From positions 6,336,903-6,400,902 of the forward strand of contig NZ_CP017634.1 in NCBI RefSeq assembly GCF_002777255.1: a stretch of 64,000 nt of DNA, in the 5' to 3' direction. The stretch is from Candidatus Formimonas warabiya. GTDB taxonomy: Bacteria > Bacillota > Dehalobacteriia > Dehalobacteriales > Dehalobacteriaceae. Below, piece after piece: positions 42,928 through 52,246 of this stretch. A program made the translations under genes and the position numbers. Position 1 is the stretch's first letter; every line of letters begins with the position of its first letter. Below the pieces are notes generated by a model. That model did not search any database and had not been told where the DNA came from. It saw only the letters and a list, made by a program, of their open reading frames with translations.

Positions 42928-44886
42928 ATGGATCGGCAACTGATCAGTGATGTGGATCGTTTTTTATTCCAGCAAGGGAGACATTTCCATATATACAGGT
43001 TTTTAGGGGCACACCCCATGATGGTGGATGGGGTTTCCGGGGTCCGGTTTGCCCTTTGGGCGCCCCATGCGCAACAGGTCTGGGTGGTGGGAGATTTTAA
43101 TCATTGGCAGGAAGATGATCGATGGGCCATGAGGCAAGGGGGAGATTCCGGGCTTTGGCAGGTGTTTATTCCGGAAATTCACCCCGGGTGTTTATATAAA
43201 TATAAGCTTCGGGGGGCAGACGGCCAGGAGAGATATAAAGCGGATCCTTGCGGCGTGTGGGCGGAATTCAGGCCCCATACGGCTTCTATTGTTTGTGAAC
43301 TAACAGATTATCCATGGGAAGATATGGGATGGCAAATGCATAAAAGGCCTCCTTATCAGCGCCCTTTGAATATCTATGAAGTTCATTTGGGGTCATGGAG
43401 AAAGCGGGCAGGAGAATTCTTCACCTTCCGGGAACTGGCGGCGGAACTGGTTGATTATGTAGGGGAAATGGGATATACCCATGTGGAGTTGCTGCCGCTC
43501 ACGGAGCATCCCTATGATGGCTCCTGGGGCTATCAGGGAACCGGTTTTTTTTCCGTGACCAGCCGGTATGGCACCCCCCACGACTTTATGTTCTTTGTGG
43601 ACCGCTGCCATCAAAAGGGGATTGGCGTGATTCTGGACTGGGTGCCGGGGCATTTCTGCACGGACGAGCATGGTTTAAGGTGCTTTGACGGCACCTTTCT
43701 CTATGAGTATCAAGAGGAATGGCGCAGGGAAAACCGGGAATGGGGCACCGCTTATTTCGACCTGGGCAAGCCGGAGGTGCAGAGCTTTTTAATTTCCAGC
43801 GCTCTTTTTTGGCTGGAGGTTTTTCATATTGACGGCATCCGGGTTGATGCTGTAGCCAGTATGCTGTACCGGGATTACGGCAGGAAAGAGGGGGAATGGG
43901 TTCCCAACATCCATGGAGGGAAGGAAAACCTGGAGGCCGTATCTTTTCTGCAAAATTTAAGCAAAACGGTTTTTTCCTATTTCCCTGAGGCATTGCTTAT
44001 CGCGGAAGAATCAACGGCCTGGCCCCTGGTCACCAAGCCTGTGCATGCAGGCGGTTTGGGTTTTAACTTTAAATGGAATATGGGATGGATGAATGACATG
44101 CTGCGTTATGTGGGCACGGAATTTTCCCAGCGCAAGCATTATCATCATCTGGTGACCTTTTCTTTTTTCTATGCCTTTGCCGAGAATTTTGTCCTTCCCC
44201 TCTCCCATGACGAGGTGGTTCATGGAAAGAAATCTTTGCTTAATAAGATGCCGGGAAGCTACACGGAAAAATTTGCCGGCTTAAGGGTCTTACTGGGTTA
44301 TTTAATGGCCCATCCCGGAAAAAAATTATTATTTATGGGGGGCGAGTATGGCCAGTTCATGGAATGGCGCCATGACCAAGAATTAGACTGGGGTTTACTG
44401 GAATTTGATATGCATAAAAAGCTGCACCGGTATGTAAAATTTCTTAACCATTACTATGCGCAGGAACCAAATTTCTGGCTTTTAGACAACCGTGAGCAGG
44501 GATTTGCCTGGATTGATCCGGATAACAGGGGGCAGAGTGTGCTTGTCTTTTTAAGGCAAGCCGAGAAGGAGGAAGATTTTACGCTGATCGTATGTAATTT
44601 TCTTCCTGTGTCCTATGCCGAGTATCAGATTGGGGTTCCTGCTCCGGGAGCGTATTTTGAGGCCTTAAACAGCGATGAGGAGCACTTTGGAGGGACAGGA
44701 CAGGTTAATACAGGGGTCTTGCAGGCGAAGAGAGAGCCGTGGCACAATCAGCCTTTCAGCCTGAAAATTAAGGTTCCTGGATTGGCTATCCTGTATTTCA
44801 AACCGGCCTCAAACCAATTGCCCTTTAGCGGCTGGGCACACACCGGTGGTATATCCCAATCATGCATAAAGAATGTTCGGAGGTGA
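42928..44886 (+). CDS. glgB: 1,4-alpha-glucan branching enzyme
   Basis: 652 residues from the ATG at 42928 (GGGAGG 6 nt upstream; upstream in-frame ATG at 42835 lacks a site and adds unrelated sequence). CBM48 domain (VRFALWAPHAQQVWVVGDFN), then a GH13_8 barrel: HVELLPLTEHPYDGSWGYQG, IDGIRVDAVASMLYRDYG with nucleophile Asp307, LLIAEESTAWP with the acid Glu, and LPLSHDEVVHGKKSLL with the third carboxylate. GlgB moves chain segments to make alpha-1,6 branches in glycogen. First gene of glgB-C-D-A-amylase-malQ; the next start is 7 nt after its stop. Confidence 0.95.
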   Translation: MDRQLISDVDRFLFQQGRHFHIYRFLGAHPMMVDGVSGVRFALWAPHAQQVWVVGDFNHWQEDDRWAMRQGGDSGLWQVFIPEIHPGCLYKYKLRGADGQERYKADPCGVWAEFRPHTASIVCELTDYPWEDMGWQMHKRPPYQRPLNIYEVHLGSWRKRAGEFFTFRELAAELVDYVGEMGYTHVELLPLTEHPYDGSWGYQGTGFFSVTSRYGTPHDFMFFVDRCHQKGIGVILDWVPGHFCTDEHGLRCFDGTFLYEYQEEWRRENREWGTAYFDLGKPEVQSFLISSALFWLEVFHIDGIRVDAVASMLYRDYGRKEGEWVPNIHGGKENLEAVSFLQNLSKTVFSYFPEALLIAEESTAWPLVTKPVHAGGLGFNFKWNMGWMNDMLRYVGTEFSQRKHYHHLVTFSFFYAFAENFVLPLSHDEVVHGKKSLLNKMPGSYTEKFAGLRVLLGYLMAHPGKKLLFMGGEYGQFMEWRHDQELDWGLLEFDMHKKLHRYVKFLNHYYAQEPNFWLLDNREQGFAWIDPDNRGQSVLVFLRQAEKEEDFTLIVCNFLPVSYAEYQIGVPAPGAYFEALNSDEEHFGGTGQVNTGVLQAKREPWHNQPFSLKIKVPGLAILYFKPASNQLPFSGWAHTGGISQSCIKNVRR

Positions 44887-44892
44887 TGAAGC

Positions 44893-46083
44893 ATGAAAAA
44901 AGAATGGATCGCTTTGGTGATGGCGGGCGGGCAAGGGACCAGGCTGGGCTTTCTCACCAAAAGATTGGCCAAACCTGCTGTCCCCTTTGGGGGGAAATAC
45001 CGGATCATCGACTTTACTTTGAGTAATTGCAGCCATTCAGGCATTGATACGGTAGGGGTGCTGACCCAATATGAGCCTTTGGTGCTGAATTCCTATATCG
45101 GCAGCGGGTGGAATTGGGACCTGCACCGGACCAACGGAGGGGTTACCGTGTTGCCTCCTTATGTGAAGCAGCAGGGTGGCCAATGGTATCAGGGGACAGC
45201 CAATGCCGTTTATCAGAACATAGAATTTGTAGATCTGTATAACCCGGAATATTTGCTGGTTTTGTCCGGGGACCATGTTTATAAAATGGATTATTCGCTG
45301 ATGCTGGAGTTTCACAAGGAAAAGAAGGCCGCCGCTACCGTGGCCGTAATCCAGGTGCCCTGGGAGGAGGCCGGCGGTTTCGGTATTATGAAATGCCAGG
45401 AAGGAGGCCGGATTGTAGAATTTGAGGAAAAGCCCGCTCAGCCGAAAAGTGACCTGGCTTCCATGGGTGTCTATATTTTTAATTGGTCTTTTGTTAAACA
45501 ACATCTCCAGCGGGATAATGAAGATGCCCAGTCCGCCCACGATTTCGGCAAAAACGTGATCCCGGCCCTGGTAAAGGCGGGAGAGGAAATTTTTGCCTAC
45601 CGGTTTCATGGCTACTGGAAAGATGTGGGGACCATCGAAAGTTATTGGCAGGCCAGTATGGATTTATTGGTTCCCCAGCCGGCCTTGAACTTAAATGATC
45701 CGGAATGGCGCATTTATTCCGAAAATCCCAATCAACCGGCCCAATTCATTGGCCCCACGGCCAAAGTAACCAGTTCTCTGGTCAACGAGGGATGTGTGAT
45801 TTTGGGCGAGGTAGACCATTCCGTTTTATTCCCGGCTGTGACGGTAGGCCCTGGTTCCGTGGTAAAAGATTCCATCCTCATGCCCAATGTAAAAATTGGC
45901 GCCAACGTGCGGATTGAACGGGCCATTGTGGATGAAGACACCGTCATCGCCGATGAAAGCCGGATTTTTTGCCATGAACCGGAATGCTATATGTGCTGTT
46001 CGGCTACGGATTGTGTCGCCATTCCGCTGGAAGAGAAGAATAAAGGCGACTGGTCAGGGGCCAGGAGCGAGGAGTCGGCCTAA
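44893..46083 (+). CDS. glgC: Glucose-1-phosphate adenylyltransferase, catalytic subunit
   Basis: 396 residues. It makes ADP-glucose from ATP and glucose-1-phosphate, the committed step of glycogen synthesis. Seen: VMAGGQGTRLGFLTKRLAKP (nucleotide loop), PFGGKYRIIDFTLSNC, QGTANAVYQN, LSGDHVYKMDYS, VIEFEEKP-like RIVEFEEKPAQPKSD and a left-handed beta-helix C-terminus (GCVILGEVDHSVLFPAVTVG). The key GGxGTRL arginine is present, unlike in the GlgD partner. AGGTGATG precedes the ATG. Confidence 0.95.
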   Translation: MKKEWIALVMAGGQGTRLGFLTKRLAKPAVPFGGKYRIIDFTLSNCSHSGIDTVGVLTQYEPLVLNSYIGSGWNWDLHRTNGGVTVLPPYVKQQGGQWYQGTANAVYQNIEFVDLYNPEYLLVLSGDHVYKMDYSLMLEFHKEKKAAATVAVIQVPWEEAGGFGIMKCQEGGRIVEFEEKPAQPKSDLASMGVYIFNWSFVKQHLQRDNEDAQSAHDFGKNVIPALVKAGEEIFAYRFHGYWKDVGTIESYWQASMDLLVPQPALNLNDPEWRIYSENPNQPAQFIGPTAKVTSSLVNEGCVILGEVDHSVLFPAVTVGPGSVVKDSILMPNVKIGANVRIERAIVDEDTVIADESRIFCHEPECYMCCSATDCVAIPLEEKNKGDWSGARSEESA

Positions 46084-46191
46084 AAGAACCGTTGATTGTC
46101 CGGGAGTATTCTGTTTACTGTTTACTGCTTACTGAATTCTGAATATCTGAACAGCACCGATCCTCCAAGTCAGAGAAGGGAGTGAGGAGAT

Positions 46192-47313
46192 ATGTTTAAT
46201 GTACTGGGAATCATTAATGTGATCGAAAAGGAACAGGCTTTAATGGAACTTACGGAAAACAGAACGCTGGCCGCAGTGCCTATCGGCGGCCGTTACCGGA
46301 TCATTGATTTTACCTTATCCAATATGGTCAATGCGGGGATTAAAAGTATCGGCATTTTTACCCATTTTAAAATGGGTTCTCTGGTCAGCCATTTAAAAAA
46401 CAGCCGGGAATGGAATTTAGACACGAAACGCCGGGGCTTATTCTTCCTGCCCCCGGATTTTTCCAAATATCTGTTCAGTCCCAATAAATGGGATGTCAGC
46501 CACTTTACTACCCGCTTAGGGTACATGGAAACCAGCACCCGGCAGTATGTAATCATTTCCGGGTGCAACATGGTGTGCAATATTGATTACCAAAAGGTGC
46601 TTGATTTTCACCAAAAAAATGGGGCGGATATTACGGTGATTTTTAAAGAAGTACCTCCGGGAGAAAAAGAATATTTATCTCCCTATTTATCTCTGGACTT
46701 ATCGACAGAGGGTCAGGTTACCGGGGTGAGAACGACCTCCGGCCGGTCCAACAGGGACAAAATCTGTATGGAAATGTTTCTGCTTTCCCGAACTTTGCTC
46801 CTGCAGTTAATTGACGAATGTGTGAAACAGAACAAATGGGACCTGGTGCGGGACGGTTTTATGGGAAACCTGAGGGAACTGAAAATTTACGGCTACCCTT
46901 TCACCGGATACCTGGCCAAAATTAATTCCCTGCGCAATTACTATAAGCATAGTATGGATTTACTGAAACCGCCTATTTGGCAGGAACTGTTTTTTGCCGC
47001 GGGGCCGGTTTTTACTAAGGTGAAAGACAGTGCTCCCGCCAAATATACGGTTGACGCCGCGGTAACCAATGCTTTAGTGGCCAACGACTGTGTGATCGGA
47101 GGAAGGGTAGAAAACAGCGTGATCTCCCGGGGCGTCAAAATAGGCAAAGGGGCCCGGGTTTCCCGGAGCATTCTGCTGGAGAAATGCGTCATCGAAGAGA
47201 ATGCCCTGGTGGAAAATGCCATTCTGGATAAGGAAGTCCGGGTGACGAAAGGAAAAATCATCGGTGCCACGGCCGATGGCCCCACCGTGGTGAGAAAGAA
47301 AAGTGTCTTATAG
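46192..47313 (+). CDS. glgD: Glucose-1-phosphate adenylyltransferase, GlgD regulatory subunit
   Basis: 373 residues. Resembles GlgC but lacks the AGGxGTRL loop: the N-terminus reads NVIEKEQALMELTENRTLAA before PIGGRYRIIDFTLSNMVNAG. This is the Firmicute GlgD pattern, a subunit that raises activity of GlgC in a heteromer. The C-terminal hexapeptide-like helix is intact (DCVIGGRVENSVISRGVKIG). GAGTGAGGAG precedes the ATG. The 108-bp gap after glgC contains a short direct repeat (TGTTTACTGTTTACTGCTTA) but no gene. Confidence 0.93.
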   Translation: MFNVLGIINVIEKEQALMELTENRTLAAVPIGGRYRIIDFTLSNMVNAGIKSIGIFTHFKMGSLVSHLKNSREWNLDTKRRGLFFLPPDFSKYLFSPNKWDVSHFTTRLGYMETSTRQYVIISGCNMVCNIDYQKVLDFHQKNGADITVIFKEVPPGEKEYLSPYLSLDLSTEGQVTGVRTTSGRSNRDKICMEMFLLSRTLLLQLIDECVKQNKWDLVRDGFMGNLRELKIYGYPFTGYLAKINSLRNYYKHSMDLLKPPIWQELFFAAGPVFTKVKDSAPAKYTVDAAVTNALVANDCVIGGRVENSVISRGVKIGKGARVSRSILLEKCVIEENALVENAILDKEVRVTKGKIIGATADGPTVVRKKSVL

Positions 47314-47336
47314 TACGGCAAAGTAGGTGAGGAAAT

Positions 47337-48758
47337 TTGAAAGTGCTGTTAATCGCGTCTGAGGCGGAACCTTTTATCAAAACCGGGGGATTAGGGGATG
47401 TCTTGGGGGCTTTTCCCCAAGAATTGGGCCGCCGGGGCATTGAGGCCCGGGTAATTTTACCCAAATACGGCGGGATCCCGGATCATTTTAAGAGGAGGAT
47501 GATTTCCCGGGCCACCCTGACGGTGCGCTTAGGCTGGCGAAATCAGCTGTGTACCATTGAACAACTTGACCACCAGGGGATCGTTTTCTATTTTGTCTCC
47601 CAGGACGAGTATTTTAACCGTCAGGGCTTATACGGTTTTGCCGATGATGGGGAACGTTTTTCCTTTTTCAGCCGGGCGGTACTGGAAGCCCTTCCCCATT
47701 TGGATTTTGCCCCGGATGTACTGCACTGTCATGACTGGCAGTCTGCCCTGGTTCCGGTTTTTTTGAAGGCTTATCAAGGGTATGTCCGGGTGCCCACTGT
47801 TTTTACCATTCACAATCTAAAATATCAGGGGGTATTTCCCGCCCGCATTCTGGGGGACTATTTGGAATTGGGCGCGGAATATTTTACCATGGACGGACTG
47901 GAGTTTTTTGGCCAGGTAAATTTTCTCAAAGGCGGTTTAGTGTATGCGGATCTGGTTTCTACGGTCAGTAAAACCTATGCCCAGGAAATCCGGACCCGGG
48001 AATTTGGGGAACAATTGGACGGCATCCTGAGAAAAATAGGGGATAAATTATGGGGCATCAGGAACGGCCTTGATTACACGGTTTACAATCCGGAAACAGA
48101 CCCAAATATTTTTCTCCCCTATAATCATAAAACCTGGGAAAAAAAGCAGAATAATAAGACGGCATTACAAAAATCCTTGGGCTTATCCGAACAAAGGGAT
48201 ATCCCTTTGCTGGGCCTGATCTGCCGTCTTGTCCCGCAAAAAGGCCTGGACCTGATGGAAGAGGTTTTCGACCCCATCATGGACCTGGGTGTTCAGCTGG
48301 TGGTGCTGGGCACGGGAGAGGAAAAATATCATCAGCTGTTCAGGTCGGCAGCTTTGCGCTATCCGGGCCGGGTGTCCGTGCACCTTGGTTTTGACGATGC
48401 TTTAGCTCACCGCATTTATGCCGGTTCGGATATTTTTTTGATGCCCTCTATTTTTGAACCTTGCGGTCTGGGACAGATGATTGCCCTCAGGTACGGAAGC
48501 GTGCCGGTGGTAAGGGCTACAGGAGGACTGAAGGATACGGTTCAGCCCTTCAACCGGGTGAGCAAAGAAGGGAACGGCTTTGTGTTTGCCGGGTATCAGG
48601 CCCAGGATCTGCTTCATACCATAGAAGAAGCAGTAAGATATTATCATGATCAAGAAATATGGGGTTCTCTTGTAAAAAATGCCATGAGCACCGACTGCAG
48701 CTGGCAGTCGTCCATGGGGGAGTATCATGATCTTTATCAAAAGCTGGTCCTAAAATAA
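47337..48758 (+). CDS. glgA: Glycogen synthase (ADP-glucose type)
   Basis: 473 residues, GT5 family. TTG start at 47337 with AGGTGAGG upstream; it gives the invariant KVLLIASEAEPFIKTGGLGD with the ADP-glucose-binding KTGGLGDV. Also seen: TVFTIHNLKYQGVFP, STVSKTYAQEI, RLVPQKGLDLM and the C-terminal FEPCGLGQMIALRYGSVPVV catalytic/donor motif. GlgA elongates alpha-1,4 chains using GlgC/GlgD product and GlgB branches. Confidence 0.95.
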   Translation: MKVLLIASEAEPFIKTGGLGDVLGAFPQELGRRGIEARVILPKYGGIPDHFKRRMISRATLTVRLGWRNQLCTIEQLDHQGIVFYFVSQDEYFNRQGLYGFADDGERFSFFSRAVLEALPHLDFAPDVLHCHDWQSALVPVFLKAYQGYVRVPTVFTIHNLKYQGVFPARILGDYLELGAEYFTMDGLEFFGQVNFLKGGLVYADLVSTVSKTYAQEIRTREFGEQLDGILRKIGDKLWGIRNGLDYTVYNPETDPNIFLPYNHKTWEKKQNNKTALQKSLGLSEQRDIPLLGLICRLVPQKGLDLMEEVFDPIMDLGVQLVVLGTGEEKYHQLFRSAALRYPGRVSVHLGFDDALAHRIYAGSDIFLMPSIFEPCGLGQMIALRYGSVPVVRATGGLKDTVQPFNRVSKEGNGFVFAGYQAQDLLHTIEEAVRYYHDQEIWGSLVKNAMSTDCSWQSSMGEYHDLYQKLVLK

Positions 48759-48783
48759 TCCTAATGAAGCGGAGAGAAACAAA

Positions 48784-50760
48784 ATGGAATGCTCCTGGGT
48801 CTTTCATAATTCTTATGATGCCTATTTTCGCGCTCCTTTTGGCGCGGTACCCTGCCGGACAAAAATTACCCTGAGATTGGAAATTGAGGACCCCTTATTT
48901 TCCGGCTCTGCAGCAGTGCGGGTGAGAAGGCAGGGTGCCGGGACCGAGCACATAAACATGGATCTTTACCAGGACCGGGAAGAAAGAAAGGTTTTTCAGG
49001 CAGAGATCGCTGCGCCGGAGGATCCGGGATGGCTGTGGTATTATTTTGTCATTGAGAAAGAGGGCATGGTTTTTTATTACGGCAATAACGGGGAAAAGTT
49101 GGGCGGCCAGGGGGAATTATGGATGGGAAGCTATCCCCCTGAGTACCAGATTACGGTCTACCGGGAAGGCCCGCCGCCCCCTCAGTGGTTCCGGGAAGGG
49201 ATAATTTATCAAATCTTTGCCGACCGTTTCTTTGCCGGTTCAGGAGGGCAAGCCCTGCACATGAAAAAAGGATGCTTTATCCATGACCGGTGGGAGGATA
49301 CCCCCGTCTATTTTCAACATCCTTATACCGGGGCCTATATTTTTGATTTTTTCGGCGGGAATCTGGAGGGAGTGAAGGAAAAACTCCCTTATTTAAAAGA
49401 AATGGGCGTTAGCATCATCTATTTTAATCCCATTTTTCAATCCCCCAGCAATCATAAGTACGACACGGGAGATTATCATCAGATTGACCCCATGCTGGGG
49501 ACCAATGAGATTTTTCAGGATCTGTGCCAAAGGGCCCGGGAGATGGGGATTCAGATCATTCTGGACGGTGTCTTCAGCCATACCGGCAGCGACAGCATCT
49601 ATTTCAACAAAGAGGGAAATTATCCGGACTTAGGGGCCTACCAGTCTCAGGAATCCCCTTATTATCCCTGGTACCGGTTTGAGGAGTTTCCCCGCAAGTA
49701 CGACTGCTGGTGGGGGATCGAAACTTTGCCCAACGTCAATGAAATGGAACCAAGCTACCGGGAATTTATCATCGACGGTCCGGACAGCGTCTTAAGGTAC
49801 TGGATCAAACAGGGGGCCAAGGGCTGGCGCCTGGATGTGGCGGATGAACTGCCGGACGAGTTTATTGCCGGCTTTCGCAAAGTGATGAAGGAAACGGACC
49901 CAGCTGCCGTCTTGATCGGAGAGGTATGGGAAGATGCGTCCAATAAGGTCAGTTACGGAAACTGGCGCCAATACCTGCTGGGGGATGAATTGGACTCCGT
50001 GATGAATTATCCTTTCCGGAACATTCTGATTCATTTTGTTTTAGGGCTCAAGGACGGGTGGAAAACCCACCAGGCTTTGATGAGCCTCTCGGAAAACTAT
50101 CCCCGCTACCACTTTTATACCACCATGAATCTGCTGGGCAGCCATGACGTGGCCCGCATCTTAACGGTCTTGGGGGAGGCTCCTTTGGAGTCTTCCCTGC
50201 CCAAGCCTGAGCAGGCCATGTTTCGCCTCGCGCCGGAACAAAAAGAGCTGGCGGTGCGCCGGCTGAAATTGCTCTGCCTCTGGCAGATGACCTTTCCCGG
50301 GGTGCCGGCTGTTTATTACGGAGACGAAGCCGGCATGGAAGGTTATGATGACCCTTTAAACCGGGGCACCTATCCCTGGGGAAAAGAAAACATGGAATTG
50401 GTGGATTGGTATCAACGGGTGATTTGCTTGCGCAACCGCTACCAGGTCCTGAGAACGGGAGCTTGGTTCCCCGTTTATGCCCAGGGGGATGTGTACGGAT
50501 ACGTACGAAAGATTACGAACCATCGTGACCTGTTCCATGAGCAGGCGAAAAACGGTACCGCTTTGATCCTCCTGAACAGAAACCCCCGGGAAAAAGTATC
50601 TGTGCCTGTTCACGTGGGCCGATGGTGTCCCCAGGAAATGAAGGATCTCCTGGCCGAAAAAGAAGTAGGCTTTCATGGGGAATGGGAGGAAATTTGCCTA
50701 GGTCCCCTGGAAGGGAAACTCTATGTGAAAGAGGAAGATCATGAAACTGAACAGGGATAG
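48784..50760 (+). CDS. GH13 alpha-amylase/neopullulanase-type enzyme
   Basis: 658 residues without a signal peptide, so cytoplasmic. An N-terminal carbohydrate-binding/immunoglobulin-like domain (residues 1-125, CBM34-like) precedes the barrel. Catalytic stretches: GWRLDVADELP (Asp nucleophile), AVLIGEVWEDA (acid Glu), LLGSHDVARIL (third Asp), and IILDGVFSHTG. The arrangement fits cyclomaltodextrinase/neopullulanase enzymes that shorten or debranch glycogen and maltodextrins inside the cell. GGAGAG upstream. The stop overlaps the malQ start region by 20 bp, so the two are coupled. Confidence 0.9.
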   Translation: MECSWVFHNSYDAYFRAPFGAVPCRTKITLRLEIEDPLFSGSAAVRVRRQGAGTEHINMDLYQDREERKVFQAEIAAPEDPGWLWYYFVIEKEGMVFYYGNNGEKLGGQGELWMGSYPPEYQITVYREGPPPPQWFREGIIYQIFADRFFAGSGGQALHMKKGCFIHDRWEDTPVYFQHPYTGAYIFDFFGGNLEGVKEKLPYLKEMGVSIIYFNPIFQSPSNHKYDTGDYHQIDPMLGTNEIFQDLCQRAREMGIQIILDGVFSHTGSDSIYFNKEGNYPDLGAYQSQESPYYPWYRFEEFPRKYDCWWGIETLPNVNEMEPSYREFIIDGPDSVLRYWIKQGAKGWRLDVADELPDEFIAGFRKVMKETDPAAVLIGEVWEDASNKVSYGNWRQYLLGDELDSVMNYPFRNILIHFVLGLKDGWKTHQALMSLSENYPRYHFYTTMNLLGSHDVARILTVLGEAPLESSLPKPEQAMFRLAPEQKELAVRRLKLLCLWQMTFPGVPAVYYGDEAGMEGYDDPLNRGTYPWGKENMELVDWYQRVICLRNRYQVLRTGAWFPVYAQGDVYGYVRKITNHRDLFHEQAKNGTALILLNRNPREKVSVPVHVGRWCPQEMKDLLAEKEVGFHGEWEEICLGPLEGKLYVKEEDHETEQG

Positions 50761-52240
50761 CGGCATCCTCCTCCATGTCACATCACTGCCCTCGTTGTAT
50801 GGCATGGGGGATTTGGGCGAGGAAGCATACCGTTTTGTAGATTTCCTGGCCAGGAGTCATCAAGGCTTATGGCAGGTACTGCCCTTAAATCCCCCTGATG
50901 TGGGGGAATCCCCGTATCAGTGCTTTTCTGCTTTTGCGGGAAACCCGCTGATGATTGGCCTTGACCTATTGATGAAGTCAGGGCTTTTAGAGGAAAGGGA
51001 CTTGGTGCCCATTCCCCTGTTTACCCAAGAGCGGGTAAACTTTGATGCAGGAAGGGTTTATAAAGAAAAGCTTTTGCACAAGGCTTATCAGCGCTTTCAA
51101 AACAGGCAGGAACAGGACGACTACCTGTTTTTTTTAGAGAAAAATGCCTACTGGCTCCCTGACTTTGTGCTGTTTATGGCGCTGAAAAAACATTTTCACG
51201 GCAAGCCCTGGTACCGGTGGGAGGAAACTGCGGCCCGACGCGAGCGCAGGACTCTGGAATCCTATACCCAGATTTTGCATGAGGAGATGGGCTACCAGAA
51301 ATTTTTGCAGTTTGTTTTTTTCCGCCAGTGGTCCGAGCTAAAAAAATATGCCGCGGACAAAGGAATCCGGATCATGGGTGACCTGCCTATCTTTGTCTCG
51401 GCGGACAGCAGTGACGTCTGGTCGCACCAGGAGCTGTTTCAGCTGGATGAAAAGGGCCTGCCTTTAAAAGTTGCCGGAGTGCCTCCGGACTATTTCAGCC
51501 GGACCGGCCAATGGTGGGGTAACCCCCATTATCGTTGGGACCAGATGAAAGGGGATCACTACCGCTGGTGGCGGGAACGGTTTACCACCCTGCTGGGGTT
51601 GGTCGACTTGGTGCGCATCGATCATTTCCGGGGCTTTGAAGCATCCTGGGAAATACCGGCCGGGGAGGGAACGGCAGTCAAGGGAACCTGGGTCAAAGGC
51701 CCGGGAGAAGAATTTTTTGCCGCCCTGGAAAAATATTTGGGGCCCCTTCCGGCCATTGCGGAAGATTTGGGCTATATTACTCCCGGGGTGATCGCATTAA
51801 AAGAGAAATTTGGGTATCCGGGCATGAGAGTGCTCCAATTTGCTTTTCAAAGCGGCACGACAGAAGCGTTTTCTCCCCGCGGCTATGATCAGTCCTGTGT
51901 GGTTTATACCGGAACCCACGATAACGATACAGCATGGGGCTGGTTTCAAAATATTTTAAAAAAAGAACCGAAAGCGGCAGCCTTATTAAAAAAATATCTG
52001 GGGCTTTCCCGGTATGCCCGGCCCAGTGAGGTATGCTGGACCCTGATGGAGTTCGCCTTTTCCACCAGGGCCGCCCTAGCTGTGGTACCGCTGCAGGATG
52101 TACTTTGCTTAGGCAGTGATGCCCGCATGAATTTTCCCGGCACCGCTCAAGGAAATTGGCAATGGCGCTTTCTGAAAAAGGACCTGACCGGGGAAATAGA
52201 AAAAAAGTTAAGGGAACTGACTTTCCTCTACAACAGGTAG
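50741..52240 (+). CDS. malQ: 4-alpha-glucanotransferase
   Basis: 499 residues, GH77. Transfers maltodextrin segments and releases glucose, connecting short oligosaccharides to phosphorylase. Motifs: SGILLHVTSLPSLYGMGDLG at the N-terminus, GDLPIFVSADSSDVW, LVRIDHFRGFEASW (nucleophile Asp), PAIAEDLGYITPGV (acid Glu), VVYTGTHDNDTAWGWF (Asp). It begins inside the end of the GH13 gene. The locus ends 6 bp before the end of the convergent glgP. Confidence 0.95.
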   Translation: MKLNRDSGILLHVTSLPSLYGMGDLGEEAYRFVDFLARSHQGLWQVLPLNPPDVGESPYQCFSAFAGNPLMIGLDLLMKSGLLEERDLVPIPLFTQERVNFDAGRVYKEKLLHKAYQRFQNRQEQDDYLFFLEKNAYWLPDFVLFMALKKHFHGKPWYRWEETAARRERRTLESYTQILHEEMGYQKFLQFVFFRQWSELKKYAADKGIRIMGDLPIFVSADSSDVWSHQELFQLDEKGLPLKVAGVPPDYFSRTGQWWGNPHYRWDQMKGDHYRWWRERFTTLLGLVDLVRIDHFRGFEASWEIPAGEGTAVKGTWVKGPGEEFFAALEKYLGPLPAIAEDLGYITPGVIALKEKFGYPGMRVLQFAFQSGTTEAFSPRGYDQSCVVYTGTHDNDTAWGWFQNILKKEPKAAALLKKYLGLSRYARPSEVCWTLMEFAFSTRAALAVVPLQDVLCLGSDARMNFPGTAQGNWQWRFLKKDLTGEIEKKLRELTFLYNR

Positions 52241-52246
52241 AATGAC

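Noticed and set aside
47365..47380. Further copies of the GGAACC-TTTT promoter motif
   Set aside because: GGAACCTTTT also occurs inside glgA, and near-matches occur in other genes, but without GTCTTA at 17 bp and within coding sequence.
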